DNA from: Gonatopus flavifemur
Taxonomy: Eukaryota; Arthropoda; Insecta; Hymenoptera; Dryinidae
Assembly: GCA_018340375.1 (NCBI GenBank)
Contig: JAFFJZ010000002.1
Location: 41,560,001 to 41,624,000 of the forward strand
Reading direction: 5' to 3'
Length of the DNA: 64,000 bases
In this document: in pieces, positions 34,201 through 46,200 of the stretch
Layout: the number at the start of each line of letters is the position of its first letter
Position numbering within the stretch: position 1 is the first letter of the stretch
Position numbers and translations under genes: made by a program
The notes under the pieces: generated by a model
The model's input: only the letters and a program-made list of their open reading frames with translations
The model's database searches: none
What the model was told of the DNA's origin: nothing

Positions 34201-37200
34201 TCGTTTTCAGAGAAGAAAAATGTTTATTATTCAAAAATTAGGAGCGATTACTAATTTCTATTAACACAGTTGAACGCGCCTTGCTTCCCTGAATCGAATG
34301 ATATAAAAAAAACTCGAAACTAACCCTGGTTAAAAAATCTAAAGAAACCTAAGTATTTTTGAAGTAAATGTTTTCAAATTATTTAGGATCTGTTTAGACT
34401 ACTTAGGAACCGAGATTTGACACAAGTGGAGAGTTTCCAATCACTTAGGATTCTTTTCCGACTCACCGTTCATTCCGCCGGCTTCCGCACTACACACGTA
34501 GGCAGTTTAGGTTTTCTTAGGTATTATTTGGACTATACTGTGACTCCGTTTATTTCCGTGTGGAAGTAAAATAACTGTTTCCGTACACTTCCACTCTATT
34601 TGCGAACCAATAAGTTTAGGAACGATTATGAATGCTGTGCACATAATGTCTTCCTATCACTTGGGAACATTTTAGGTTCCAATCTGCTTCCGTTCACTTA
34701 TGAAAAATCGGAAATGAAATTTTGAAAAGTGTTTACGTATACTGTAAATTAATTCACTTCTGCGACTTTACGCTGAGACCTAAAGAGGATACTTCGGTTT
34801 ATTTATGCTTTGTTTCCGCACTGATGAACTTGGGAGGAGTTATGAATAAAATGCATATAATGTCTTCCTATTACTCGGGAACATTTTAGGTTCCCATCTG
34901 CTTCCGTTTGCTTGTGAAAAATCGGGAATGAAATTTTGAATAGTGTTTAGCGAGCGGGAGAAATTTGTTTCATCAAAACTTGAAATGCACCTAAGTGAAT
35001 TGATCAATGAAATACTGAAACAATCGGAAAACCGTTGATTGCCTTTATCTAGAAGTAACTCCTGAATCGAAGGTTTAGTTTTAGTTATGAAATTTCCGAG
35101 ACAAAGACTCCTAGTAAGTCGGAAGTAGTCGTAAAAAAATTTTTTGTTTAGTTTTTTTGACCAGGGCTAAATATTTCTGAAGTAGATGTTTTCAAATCAC
35201 TTAGGATCTCTTCCGAGTACTTCCGAACGAAGATTTTACACATGTAGGGAGTTTCTACTTGGGATTTTCTTCCACATGATAATTGATTCCGCCGATTTCC
35301 GCAATCCACACGTAAAGAGTTTAGGTTTACTTACGTATGACTTGCACTAAACTATGGTTCCGTTCATTTCCGCGTAGGTGCAAGAAAACTGTTCCCATGC
35401 ATTGCCGATTTATTTTCGCACGGATATATTTGGGTGTAGTTAAGTTTACTGACCGCGTAGATGGCTTCTAATTACTTAGTTGTATCTTAGGTTCCAATCT
35501 GTTCAGGTGTACTTATGAAAAATCGGAAAGAAAATTTTGACAAATGTTAACGGTGTCATGTGACCTGATCCCTGGTCAACAAGACTAAACAAACCTAAAC
35601 AAAAGAATTTTTTTACGGCTACTTCCGACTTACTAGGTGTTTTTATCTCGGAAATTTCATAACTAAAACTAAAACTTTGATTTAGGAGTTACTTCCGGTT
35701 GAAGGCAATCAACGGTTTTCCGATTGTTTCACTATTTCATTGATTAGGTGCATTTCAAGTTTTGATGAAACAAATTTCTCCCGCTCGCTAAACACTATTC
35801 AAAACACCGCGTAAACACTATTCAAAATTTCATTTCCGATTTTTCACAAGTGAACGGAAGCAGATGGGAACCTAAAATGTTCCCAAGTAATAGGAAGAAA
35901 TTATATGCATATTATTCATAACTCCTCCCAAGTTCATCGGTGCGGAAACAAAGCATAAATAAACCGAAGTATCCTCTTTAGGTCTCAGCGTAAAGTCGCG
36001 GAAGTGAATTTGTTCACAGTATGCGTACACATTTGTCGAAATTTCATTTCCAAATTTTCATAAGTGAACGAAAGCAGATGGGAACCTAAAATGTTCCCAA
36101 GTGATAGGAAGACATTATATGCATTTTATTCATAACTCCTCCCAAGTTCATCAGTGCGGAAACAAAGCATAAATAAACCGAAGTATTCTCTTTAGGTCTC
36201 AGCGTAAAGTCGCGGAAGTGAATTCATTCACAGTATACGTAAACACTTTTCAAAATTTCATTTCCGATTTTTCATAAGTACACCTAAACAGATTGGAATC
36301 TAAGATGTATCTAAGTAATAAGAAATCATCCACGCGGTCAGTAAACGTAAGTACCTCTAAGTATATTTGTGCGGAAATAGATCGGAAATACATGGAAATT
36401 GTGTTTTTAGGTCTGAACGGAAGTCCGCGGAAGTTGATCAGGTCATATGTCATCGTAAACATTTCTCAAAATTCCATTTCCGATTTTTCATAAGTAAACC
36501 TAAACAAATTGGTACCTAAGATGTACCTAAGTAATTGGAGGTCATTTACGCGGTCAATAAACGTAACTACTCCCGAGTATATTCGTGCGGAAATAAATCG
36601 GAAATGCATGAAAACAGTTTTCTTGCATCTACACGGGAATGAACCAAAACAGAATCACGCATGCGTGATCAAACTTCCGATCAGCTGTACAATATCTGAG
36701 ACAATATTTGCCCTTGGAGCAGCGTGTTAGGATAGCTTAGAGGTTAAGTAGGTAGGTCTTATAGGTAGATAGGTTCGGTAAGAGTTCAAATCCCCTTTAG
36801 GTAGGAATGAATTTATCCTCATTTCCAAGTAGAATGCAACAATTTGGGTGTCCACAAATTCACAGAATGTATCGAGTGTTTGAATGAATGTTCATTTTTA
36901 TTTTCGCTCCAGTTATTGGTAAATCCGATGTTAAATTTCAAATAAATTATTTTTCCAAATGCGGAACGAAACCTAAAAAATCCAGTTCCTCAATTGCGGA
37001 AGTGAGCGGAAAAAATTTGTTCCATCAAAACTTGAAATGCACCTAAGTGAATTGATCAATGAAATACTGAAACAATCGGAAAGCCGTTGATTGCCTTTAT
37101 CCGGAAGTAACTCCTAAATCAAAGGTTTAGTTTTAGTTATGGAATTTCCGAGACAAAAACACCTAGTACGTCGGAAGTAGTCATAAAAAAAATTTTTTGT

Positions 37201-40200
37201 TTAGGTTTGTTTAGTTTTTTTGACCAGGGAACTCAAAACTCGAACTATTTTCCAAAAAAATTTGAGTCAACAACTTTTTTGCCTGGTACGGCAGAACAGT
37301 AAGCCTACTGTATTTTTTCAATAGTATCCATGTCAGGAGGTTCATGTAACCAAATGTGAACATTTAATTATTTCTATGACTCGCACCCAAGCAATCGTTG
37401 AACGCTACTTTCACACCATGGTCGTAATGTTGATTATTGAGAGAAAAAGATAACTACATAAGAAACAGAACCAGAATAGTCAATGACTTGGATAGCAAAA
37501 CCACTAACCCCCCACCGAGGAGTTGGATGGAATGAAGGTGGAATATTGGCGGAGGGATGAGAGCTATGGAAATAATTACACTGTAAAAAAACTTTCGGTA
37601 AATCTACCGAAATTTGTCGGGAAGCGATTGACCCAAAAAGAAGTCGGAAAAGTTACCGAGATTTTTTGGTAAATTTACCAACTCAACTTTCCCGAGTTTT
37701 TTTGAAGTGTAAATAATCACATTCGGTTATGTAAATTCACTAATATGAATACTATTGAAAATACAGGAGACGGACTGTTTTCCAACATCAACAGCTATCA
37801 TTTTTGCCACATTTCATTGAATTATGAGTTGGAAAATTTAATTCGTGCTGATTAAAATAATTCTAACCCTTTCAGCCCAAAAACTCCGATAGGTTCCAAT
37901 GAATTCCAATAGGTGCTGTGATAACAACCGCATAGAAACCGATAAGTCATTTTGTTCCTATCAGTATTTATCAGCTTTTGCCAATCATACCGATGAAAAA
38001 CCGATAGAACATTGAATTCCACATAGAATCTCATGGAGACTCTCAAGAACTGTGACAAAAATCGCATAGAAACCGATAAGATATCATTAGCTAAGTTCGT
38101 TTACTGGGGTCCCAAGTTACCCCAACTTGCTCCAAGTATTCCGAATTCGCTATTTCCAGTTATAGAAACAAATTGATTGGTTTGGTACAAGTTGGAGCAA
38201 CTCAGGACAGGTAGAACGAACGAACCTATTAATTCCGATAGGATTTGGTTTATCGGTTTGTATTGGTATTCTTTTGGACAGGGCTGGTTTTGTTTTGTTT
38301 TTGAAAGAATATAAAGTGTTGGATCGAATATCTGGAAATTGAAATAAATATTTTCTATAGTATATAGAAGATATGACTCGATTTCTTTTCTTTCTGCAAC
38401 TACGGAATCAGCGTAACATTTTGATTATAATCAAATGACAACCTTGAACAATCAGAGCAAAATTTTGGCTATTTTAAAGATTTTTTCCAGACATCTTCGA
38501 AATTCGATAACTTTTCAAGTATTGCTTATACCGATGTGATATTTCGACGCCCTTAGGAAAACCAGTGGTTCCACTGGAATAAGGAAGCAGGAAGGTATCC
38601 TCAGGATCCATATTGGCCTGTGAAGATGAGATTTCTTCTACATCATCTTTGATTAGATCTTCAAAATTGATGGCCTCTTCCGGCAATGACGTGGATTTAT
38701 CAGTTACTAAAATTACGGGTAATTTCATTTTTGGATTATTTGCGATAATGTCTTTCGCCTCGTTGTACTTCTCTGTGAAGGTGAAGACCGCTGAGGCGTC
38801 CGAATTGTGTAATTGAAATTTCATTTCTTCTTTTGTATAAGTTGGATTCAGAAGAGTTGTCTGCGACAAGGGGAAGTATTTTCACAATTCAAATAGATTT
38901 GAATATCCTATTATCCCGTGCGTAAGTAATACTCACCTGTAGACCTGATTCACTTGCTGCCAATAATATAATAGGAAACTCTATAAAATTTGGTAATATA
39001 ATAGCGATGGTATCTCCAGGTTGAAGTTTGCTTTTTTTCAACGATGCAACCAGTTTTTTAGTTAGTTTGTGTAGTTGATGGTAAGTATATGATTTTCCAG
39101 TCATGGAACACTCCTAATTGGCAGAAAAACAAAAATATATATATACATTATAAGGGTAGCCATTTTTTACCGCGCAACGTTCACCGCGCGTATTGCTCTC
39201 GCGCGGGTATTAGATTTGGGCATTGTAGTTCACTTCACTGAAGTAGTTCAGTGATATACTTCAATTGAGCTAAATAGTTCAATTATTCTCGTGAAGAATA
39301 ATCTAATGAAGAATTCGAATTCGTAAATATCCATGAATTAGGGGGGCATTTCTTTTGTTCTCTTTGTTCCCTCACATAATGTTCCACGTAAAGTGATAAG
39401 GGCATAGAAAATAGAGTCCCTATAACAGGGTCTGGGCAACGATGTTGCAAAAATATTGTGTTCCAAATTTTATCCTTCTGATTTGATATTTCATCCATTT
39501 AAAACCATTAATTTCGTAACATAAGCAATGGATCTATTCTCATTTCACAAACTGAACCAAGAATTTAAATGAGTTCTCACTTATTTTGAATAAAGTTCTC
39601 ACAACGCAATTTAGTATCCTCTATGAACTATTTTTCGGTCCCATTTTCTTGACCTATTATGCATAATCTAAAATTTACAGTGAATCAAAATTATATGGGA
39701 AATATATTATCATAGTAAAAGATTCTTTTACTATGATAATATATTCTGCGCCCCTCTCTTTATGGCGATCAAGCGATTTCTAGTAACATGCCTCCTCCAT
39801 TATCCCGAAGGTTGATGAGTCTGAATAAATTGTAGGAACTTCTGTTTAGTAAGAATCAGTGGTACAAACATGAAAATATCTAGTGTGAATTACTGAAGTA
39901 TATCTTTATGAATCTCTGAACTACTTCATTCGGCTCGGTAGAGTGAGCCGCACTTTTGAACGGCTCGTTCATGACACAAGTCTAGCGGGTATCGTTTCGC
40001 GCAAGGGTTTTTACCGCGTACTTATTGTCATGTAATATCATTTTGTGAATGTGATAATCATAATCCGGAATATATTGATGAAATATTCGACAGCATTTAT
40101 CAAATATTCAATAATATTCATTCAATAATTCATGACAATTATTGAATATATTAAGTATGATTATAACCCAAGTAACACCAATGTGCGAAAAATATTCTCA

Positions 40201-43200
40201 GGACGTTCCTAGAATATTTAAACGTCCTGCAAACATTCTCAGAACGTTTGACGAAGATTGTGTGTTACTAGGGAATTATTGAAATTTGTATTCAGTATTA
40301 AGTTTATTTGTATTTCGTTGTTTGGTAGTTTTTGTTTTTGTATTTGTATTTCATTTTGTGAATGTAATAATCATAATCCGGAGTACATTAATCAAATATT
40401 CAATAACGTTCATAAAATCATTTATGATAATCATTGAATAGTTGATAATTGAATAATAATCATTTTAATAATTACCCTAGTAACACACAATCTTCGTCAA
40501 ACGTTCTGAGAATGTTTGCAGGACGTTTAAATATTCTAGGAACGTTCGGAGAATATTTTACGCACATTGGTGTTACTTGGGTATAGAATGATTATAATTA
40601 TTGGAATTTGTATTCAGTATTGAGTTAATTGATATTTAATTCCCGTACAGCACAACCACCGATCCTCCACCTAAGACTTCGGTGGACCAGAGGTGGAGAA
40701 ATGGGAGCCGTGGAAATAAGGGAGAAATAAGGGAGAGTCTCCGTTGAGGCAACGGAGAGGCGACGGAGAAATGTCCGCCCCTGTATCTTCAGTAAAACTC
40801 AAATTCATGAATTCATACATGCAGATTTGGTTACGTAAATGGACCAATAAGAATTATATCAAAAATACAGGGGGTGGACATTTCTCCGTCGTCTCTCCGT
40901 TGCCTCAACGGAGACTCTCCCTTATTTCTCCCTTATTTCCACGGCTCCCATTTCTCTACCAATTCTCCACCTCCGGTCCACCGAAGTCTTAGGTGGAGGA
41001 TCGGTGGTTGTGCTGTACGGGTTGTTATACTATAGTTTTTGTTTTTATATTTGTATTTAGTATTTGTCATCGTATTTGTATTTAGTTTCGTGTTAGTTTG
41101 TATTGTGTATATATGTATATTTGTATTTGTTTTTTTTTATTCGTGTTTGTAATTGAGTTTTTGTTTGTATTTGTTGTTTTGTTTTTTGTATTTTGTATTT
41201 TTATGTGTATTCGTATTTAGTGGTTTTCTTTGTGTTTGTGTTTATTTCTATTCAGTGTGTGTTGTTGAGCGTGTCATAAGTTTTGTTTGTATTTGTTGTT
41301 TTGTACTTGTATTCAGTGGTTTTTGTTTGTGTTTGTGTTTATTTGTAGTAAGTGTGTGTTGTTTAGCGTGTCAAAATTTTTGAAGAGGAGGAATAAGAAG
41401 GAATAAGAAAAATATATGTAGTTCTGTAAATTTGTGGGCTAAAACTGTCATTATTGGTAAGTGAAGTGGGAGTTTCTTGTTTCATGTGTGTATGTGTATG
41501 CTGAATCCTCATGAAGAATATATTGGGAATGTATCAACATATTTTGAAATGTTTAATCACCCATATTGTTATTTAGCGCGGAAATTCTCGTGCGCGGTTA
41601 GCGTTCGCGCGGTAAACGTCGCGCGGTAATGTGAAGGAATCAATTGCATGGGATTTTTTGAAAATTCAAACTGATCCTATAATTTTCTGGAACAATATCT
41701 TGATTTTCTTTTATATAAAAAAAACTAACACGAAAGTCGTATCAAAAACAAGTGTTGCCGCGATCTTCGATCCGGATCGAAATTCCGAGCCGATCTCAAT
41801 AATTTCAAACGATCCGATCTTCGAGCAGAGCTGAAAAAATTTCAGTCGATCCGAGTTTCGAGCTAAGCCAGAACTATGAGATCGACGAGCTAGATCGTTA
41901 CTGAGAGAATTTCCTATCAGACGAAGGACCCTGGTTCAGAAAAACCATTGATTCTCGCAAAATCTCCTCGAATCTTTGACAGTGTTCTGATCAAATCTCA
42001 TGGAATTTCATTTGTCAGACTTGATTTATATGAAACAATATTCTGTTCAATGTTCAATTAGTAGCAGAGTCGATTTTAAGAAAATATGTTTATGAAGTGG
42101 ATTTCTATTTACATTCGCATGGAAAGCTTTTTTTTTATTTCAATTTTCATATAGGTCCATTCGTATTCTTTTTGTTTTTGATAAAATTGGCAATATCCGA
42201 TTCATAAGTAAACTGTAAAAAATTTATATGGGAAACTTCACATAAGTGTTATGGAGTAATTGAGCGGCTGGATCGAAAAACTCGCTGAGCGCTCGAACGT
42301 GGGGAAAAGTATTGTCCGAGCCGTGACGTCACACACCGAAATCCAAAGTTGGGATTTCCAAAATTAGAAAATACTGGGCGATAGGTTTTGAAAAATCAAT
42401 GGGAGTATCCCTTTACGTTTTTTTTCCTCGATCAATGGTTTTCGAGATGGAAAATAAAAACTACACATTTTTTTGTATCAAACATCAATGTTTTTCAATA
42501 TTAAACTCGTCCTAATTCAGTCATTTTTCAAGATATCAAGGAAAACTTGATCAATTCTTGTTCGCAAGATCTGTCCGAAGACAATGATGTCCATAAAATT
42601 TGTAAAAGTTAATAACAAACTGATAAATTTTGAATATAAAGGGAAAACCGTGTTCTTGATGCTTTGAATTGAAAAAGAGGCGGAGAAAATATGAGCAACA
42701 AAAAACTTCCAGCGACAAAGTTGTTCTTTGATGTAGGAACTAATTTTGTGGAGAATTTCAGATCGATTGGACTGTTACTTATTGAGATATAGCAATTTAT
42801 TTATTAGCGCGTAACGCTCATACTTTCTTCGCCTCTTTTTCAATCCAAAGCATCAAGAACACGGTTTTCACTTTGGATTAAAAATTTATCAGTTTATCAT
42901 TAACTTTTACAAATTTTATGGACATCATCGTTTTCGGACAGATCTCGCGAACAAGAATAATTGATCAAGTTTTCCTTGATATCTTGAAAAATGACTGAAT
43001 TCGAACGAGTTTAATATTGGAAAATATTCATTTTTGATACAAAAAAAAGGGTAGTTTTTATTTTTTATCTCGAAAACAATTGATCAAGGAAGAAAATCGT
43101 AAAGGAATACTCACATTCATTTTTCAAGACCTATCGCGCGGTATTTTTCAATTTTAGAAATTCTAAATTTTGATTCCGGCGTGTGACGTCACGGCGTGGA

Positions 43201-46200
43201 CAATACTTTTTCCCACGTGCGAGCGCTCGGAGTGTTTTTCGATCCAGCCGCTCAATTACAACACAGATGCGTTAGGAATTTTCCGTATTTTATCACAAAT
43301 TTACTGTAAAATAACGAAGAAAATCGCAGGAAGTTCGGGATTTTCGTCATATTCAGGGTAAATTTTGTATGCATGCTTCGGGAATTGATTGTCTATCCCA
43401 TAATCGGAATTTCCCGGTTGCTGCTCACATAACAATTCCGATCATTTTTCACAGTCTTTGAAAATTTTATAATGAAATCAATGGATACGTCCCTCACAGC
43501 ACCACAGTCTTAAGAGAATTCTTAAAGAATTCATAAAGAACACAATCAGTTCACTAAGAATTCTTTATGAATCCTTCTCGGACTGTGTTGCTGTCTGGGT
43601 TGTTTTTAATACTCATTGAGAGATGTATTTTTCAGAGCATTTGTAGAAAATTTTCACTTCCACTTTACGAGGTGTGTTCAAAAAGTAAGGTGACTTTCCA
43701 CATTCCGCGGGCAACGTACTTTCGATTATCGATTTTTTTGTTTTGTTATGTTGGCACACTCTTCCCGAACATCTGTACCAAGTTTCAAGTGTATAGCATT
43801 TCTTGTTTGGTTGTGAGAGGCGTAAAGGTGATAAGTGTTTTGCGTGCTCGGCGATTTCTTGCTATCAAAAAATATGGATCAAAGGATTTGCATCAAATTT
43901 TGTGTAAAAAATAAAATAAAGTCCTCCGAAACACTCAAAATGTTGACAGTAGCATACGGTGAAACTGTTCTGAGTAAAAAAAATGTTTACAAGTGGTACA
44001 AACTCTTCCAAGATGGCCGGGAAGATGCCAATGACGAGCTTCGCTCTGGACGCCCAAGCACGTCAACAACTGATGAAAACGTTCAAGCAGTGAAGAAAAT
44101 TATTTTGGAAAATCGTCGAATCACTATCAGAGAAGTTGCTGAGGATGTTGGTTTATCGCTTGGCTCGTGCCATGAAATTTTTTCTAACGTTTTGGGCATG
44201 AGACGTGTGTCAGCGAAGTTTGTTCCGAAATTGCTAAATTTTGACCAAAAGAACCGTCGCATGAGCATCGCTCAAGAACTGTTGAATGACGTCAATGACG
44301 ACCCAGGTTTACTCAAAAGGGTCATAACTGGTGACGAATCATGGGTATATGGTTATGATGTCAAAACCAAAGTCAAATCGTCCCAATGGAAGACCCCAGA
44401 TGAGCCAAGACCGAAAAAAGCACGCCAAGATCGATCAAATGTCAAAGTTTTGCTCACTGTTTTCTTCGACTACCATGGCGTGGTGCATCAGGAGTTCTTA
44501 CCATATGGTCGTACGGTCGATAAACAGTATTATCTTGAAGTTATGCGCCGTTTGCGAGAAGCAATACGAAGAAAACGTCCAGAATTGTGGAAAAATAATT
44601 CATGGCTTTTGCATCACGATAATGCCCCTGCTCACTCATCTTTGCTTGTGAGAGATTTTTTGGCCAAAAACAACACCACAATCATGCCTCAGCCACCATA
44701 TTCACCGGATTTGGCCCCATGTGACTTTTTCTTGTTCCCAAAACTAAAGAGACCTATGAAAGGACGGAGATTTGCAACGATTGAAGAGATAAAGACTGCA
44801 TCGCTGGAAGAGCTCAAGGCTATACCGAAAAGTGCTTATGAGAAGTGCTTTGAGGATTGGAAAAACCGTTGGCATAAGTGTATTGTATCTGAGGGGGATT
44901 ACTTTGAAGGAGACAACATAAATATTGATAAATAAATAAATATTTTTTCTTAAAAATACAAAGTCACCTTACTTTTTGAACACACCTCGTATATAAGGAA
45001 TAAGATGAGGGAAAACAGCTCCACTATCGAATTTACATGCAAACGGATTACACTGAGAGCCCAATTTCTTCAACTCGAAGAAAATTTCTTTGCCCTCAAT
45101 CTGAGAAATCTTGTGTCCGATGAAAAGAATAATTCATTCCAATGAAAAAATTTTTCATTGAATTGAAATCACATTCTTCGAATTCAAGAAGGAATATATT
45201 TCTGTTTCAATTTGAGAATTTTTCGTTTCAATCTCATGAAAACTTTTCCCACTTGACTGAATTTTTTTCTATTGAAAAAAAGATTGATTAGAATGAGGGC
45301 AAGGAAAAGTTTCTTTCAGTCTAAGAAATTGGGTTCTCAGTGTAGGTACAGCCATAGAAGGGATCTAGCGGGTCATCGCATCTAGCGGGAAGTTTGAAAA
45401 TTACTATATTTCATTGATTGCACCCAACAGTAGAGTACCGTAAGCCCTGAAAATCATACGCCTGAATTTCAGAAACCCGAAAGACTATGAGGCCCGAAGT
45501 TGCATAACCCCGAATGAAAAATTCTGAATTTTAATATAAATCAATTATTAGATACTTTTATACAATTTCAAAGTGAAATATGCTTTTGTTGGTAGTTTAT
45601 CGATGTTCCAAATCATATAAAAGTATCTAATAATTGATTCATACTAAAATTCATAATTTTTTATTCGGGGTCATGCAACTTTGGGCATATAGCCTTTCGG
45701 GTTTCTGAAATTCGATACTCTACCGGGGCCATCGGCCATTGAAAACAAAACAGCAATAAACAAACAATGAACAGAAAAGAAAGAGAACATTCTTGAACGG
45801 AGCGCTTCTTTTTTTAGAATGGTGTATGAATTCGATCTTGAATATTTTTCAAATTAAAAAATTCGAAGTTATCTATCTTCAAATAAGGAAAGAAAATTCT
45901 TCTGAAGAAACAGGGATCATTCTTATTTCACACGAAGAGAAGTACAGCTTGAAAATACGTTGAAGTTTGAATCATTTATAAAAATGAACAGAAACTTCAA
46001 ACTCACAAAATCTGATGGATGATCGTTGTTTATCTTCTTGAATCAAGTTCTTGGAGAATTAAATATCGTTGCAATAATGTACCGTGAGATTCTGGGTCTC
46101 CAACAGCTGTGTATTTCGTTGTTGGATGACTAATTGGTTTCCATAAACGATTCAAACTTCAGCAACATTTGAAAATGCAGTACTTTTTGAGAAAACCCGA

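Larger units (their letters stand above)
32454..38531 (-). other. Intron 3 of gene A (6.08 kb, repeat-filled)
   Basis: Compared with the 2.3-kb intron of gene B, this intron has about 4.8 kb of extra sequence, from about 32540 to 37347. It includes a half copy of the GTACAGCA..CCACCGATCCTC element (33110-33275), a hairpin (33946-34162), a giant palindromic complex (34324-37229) and a 131-bp MITE (37579-37709). The 37348-38531 part aligns well with 52587-53512 of gene B. No coding exon apart from those listed. Confidence 0.6.
39168..41628. mobile_element. GC-rich TACCGCGC-end element, unit A copy
   Basis: Inverted tips TACCGCGCAACGTTCACCGC (left) and inverse TACCGCGCGACGTTTACCGC (right), with further CGCGCGAACGCTAACCGCGC words. 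The AT-rich interior contains TTTGTATTTG runs. The gene B copy (54721-55777) is 1057 bp. This one is 2461 bp because it received a hAT-like insert, two 107-bp elements and a 380-bp foldback. No transposase frame seen. Lies in gene A intron 1. Confidence 0.7.

Noticed and set aside
36509..36730. 73-codon frame
   Set aside because: Lies in the giant palindromic repeat complex and changes frame between repeat copies.
36727..36810. Functional tRNA gene
   Set aside because: A and B boxes are present but the acceptor and anticodon stems do not form.
39283..39498. 71-codon minus frame inside the hAT-like insert
   Set aside because: I could not recognise a transposase motif in it; too short to call.
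41153..41383. Cys/Phe/Val-rich frame (and 55234-55530)
   Set aside because: Translation of the TTTGTATTTG low-complexity tract, not a membrane protein gene.
44083..44651. Frames overlapping the mariner transposase
   Set aside because: Out-of-frame or antisense shadows of the real transposase.
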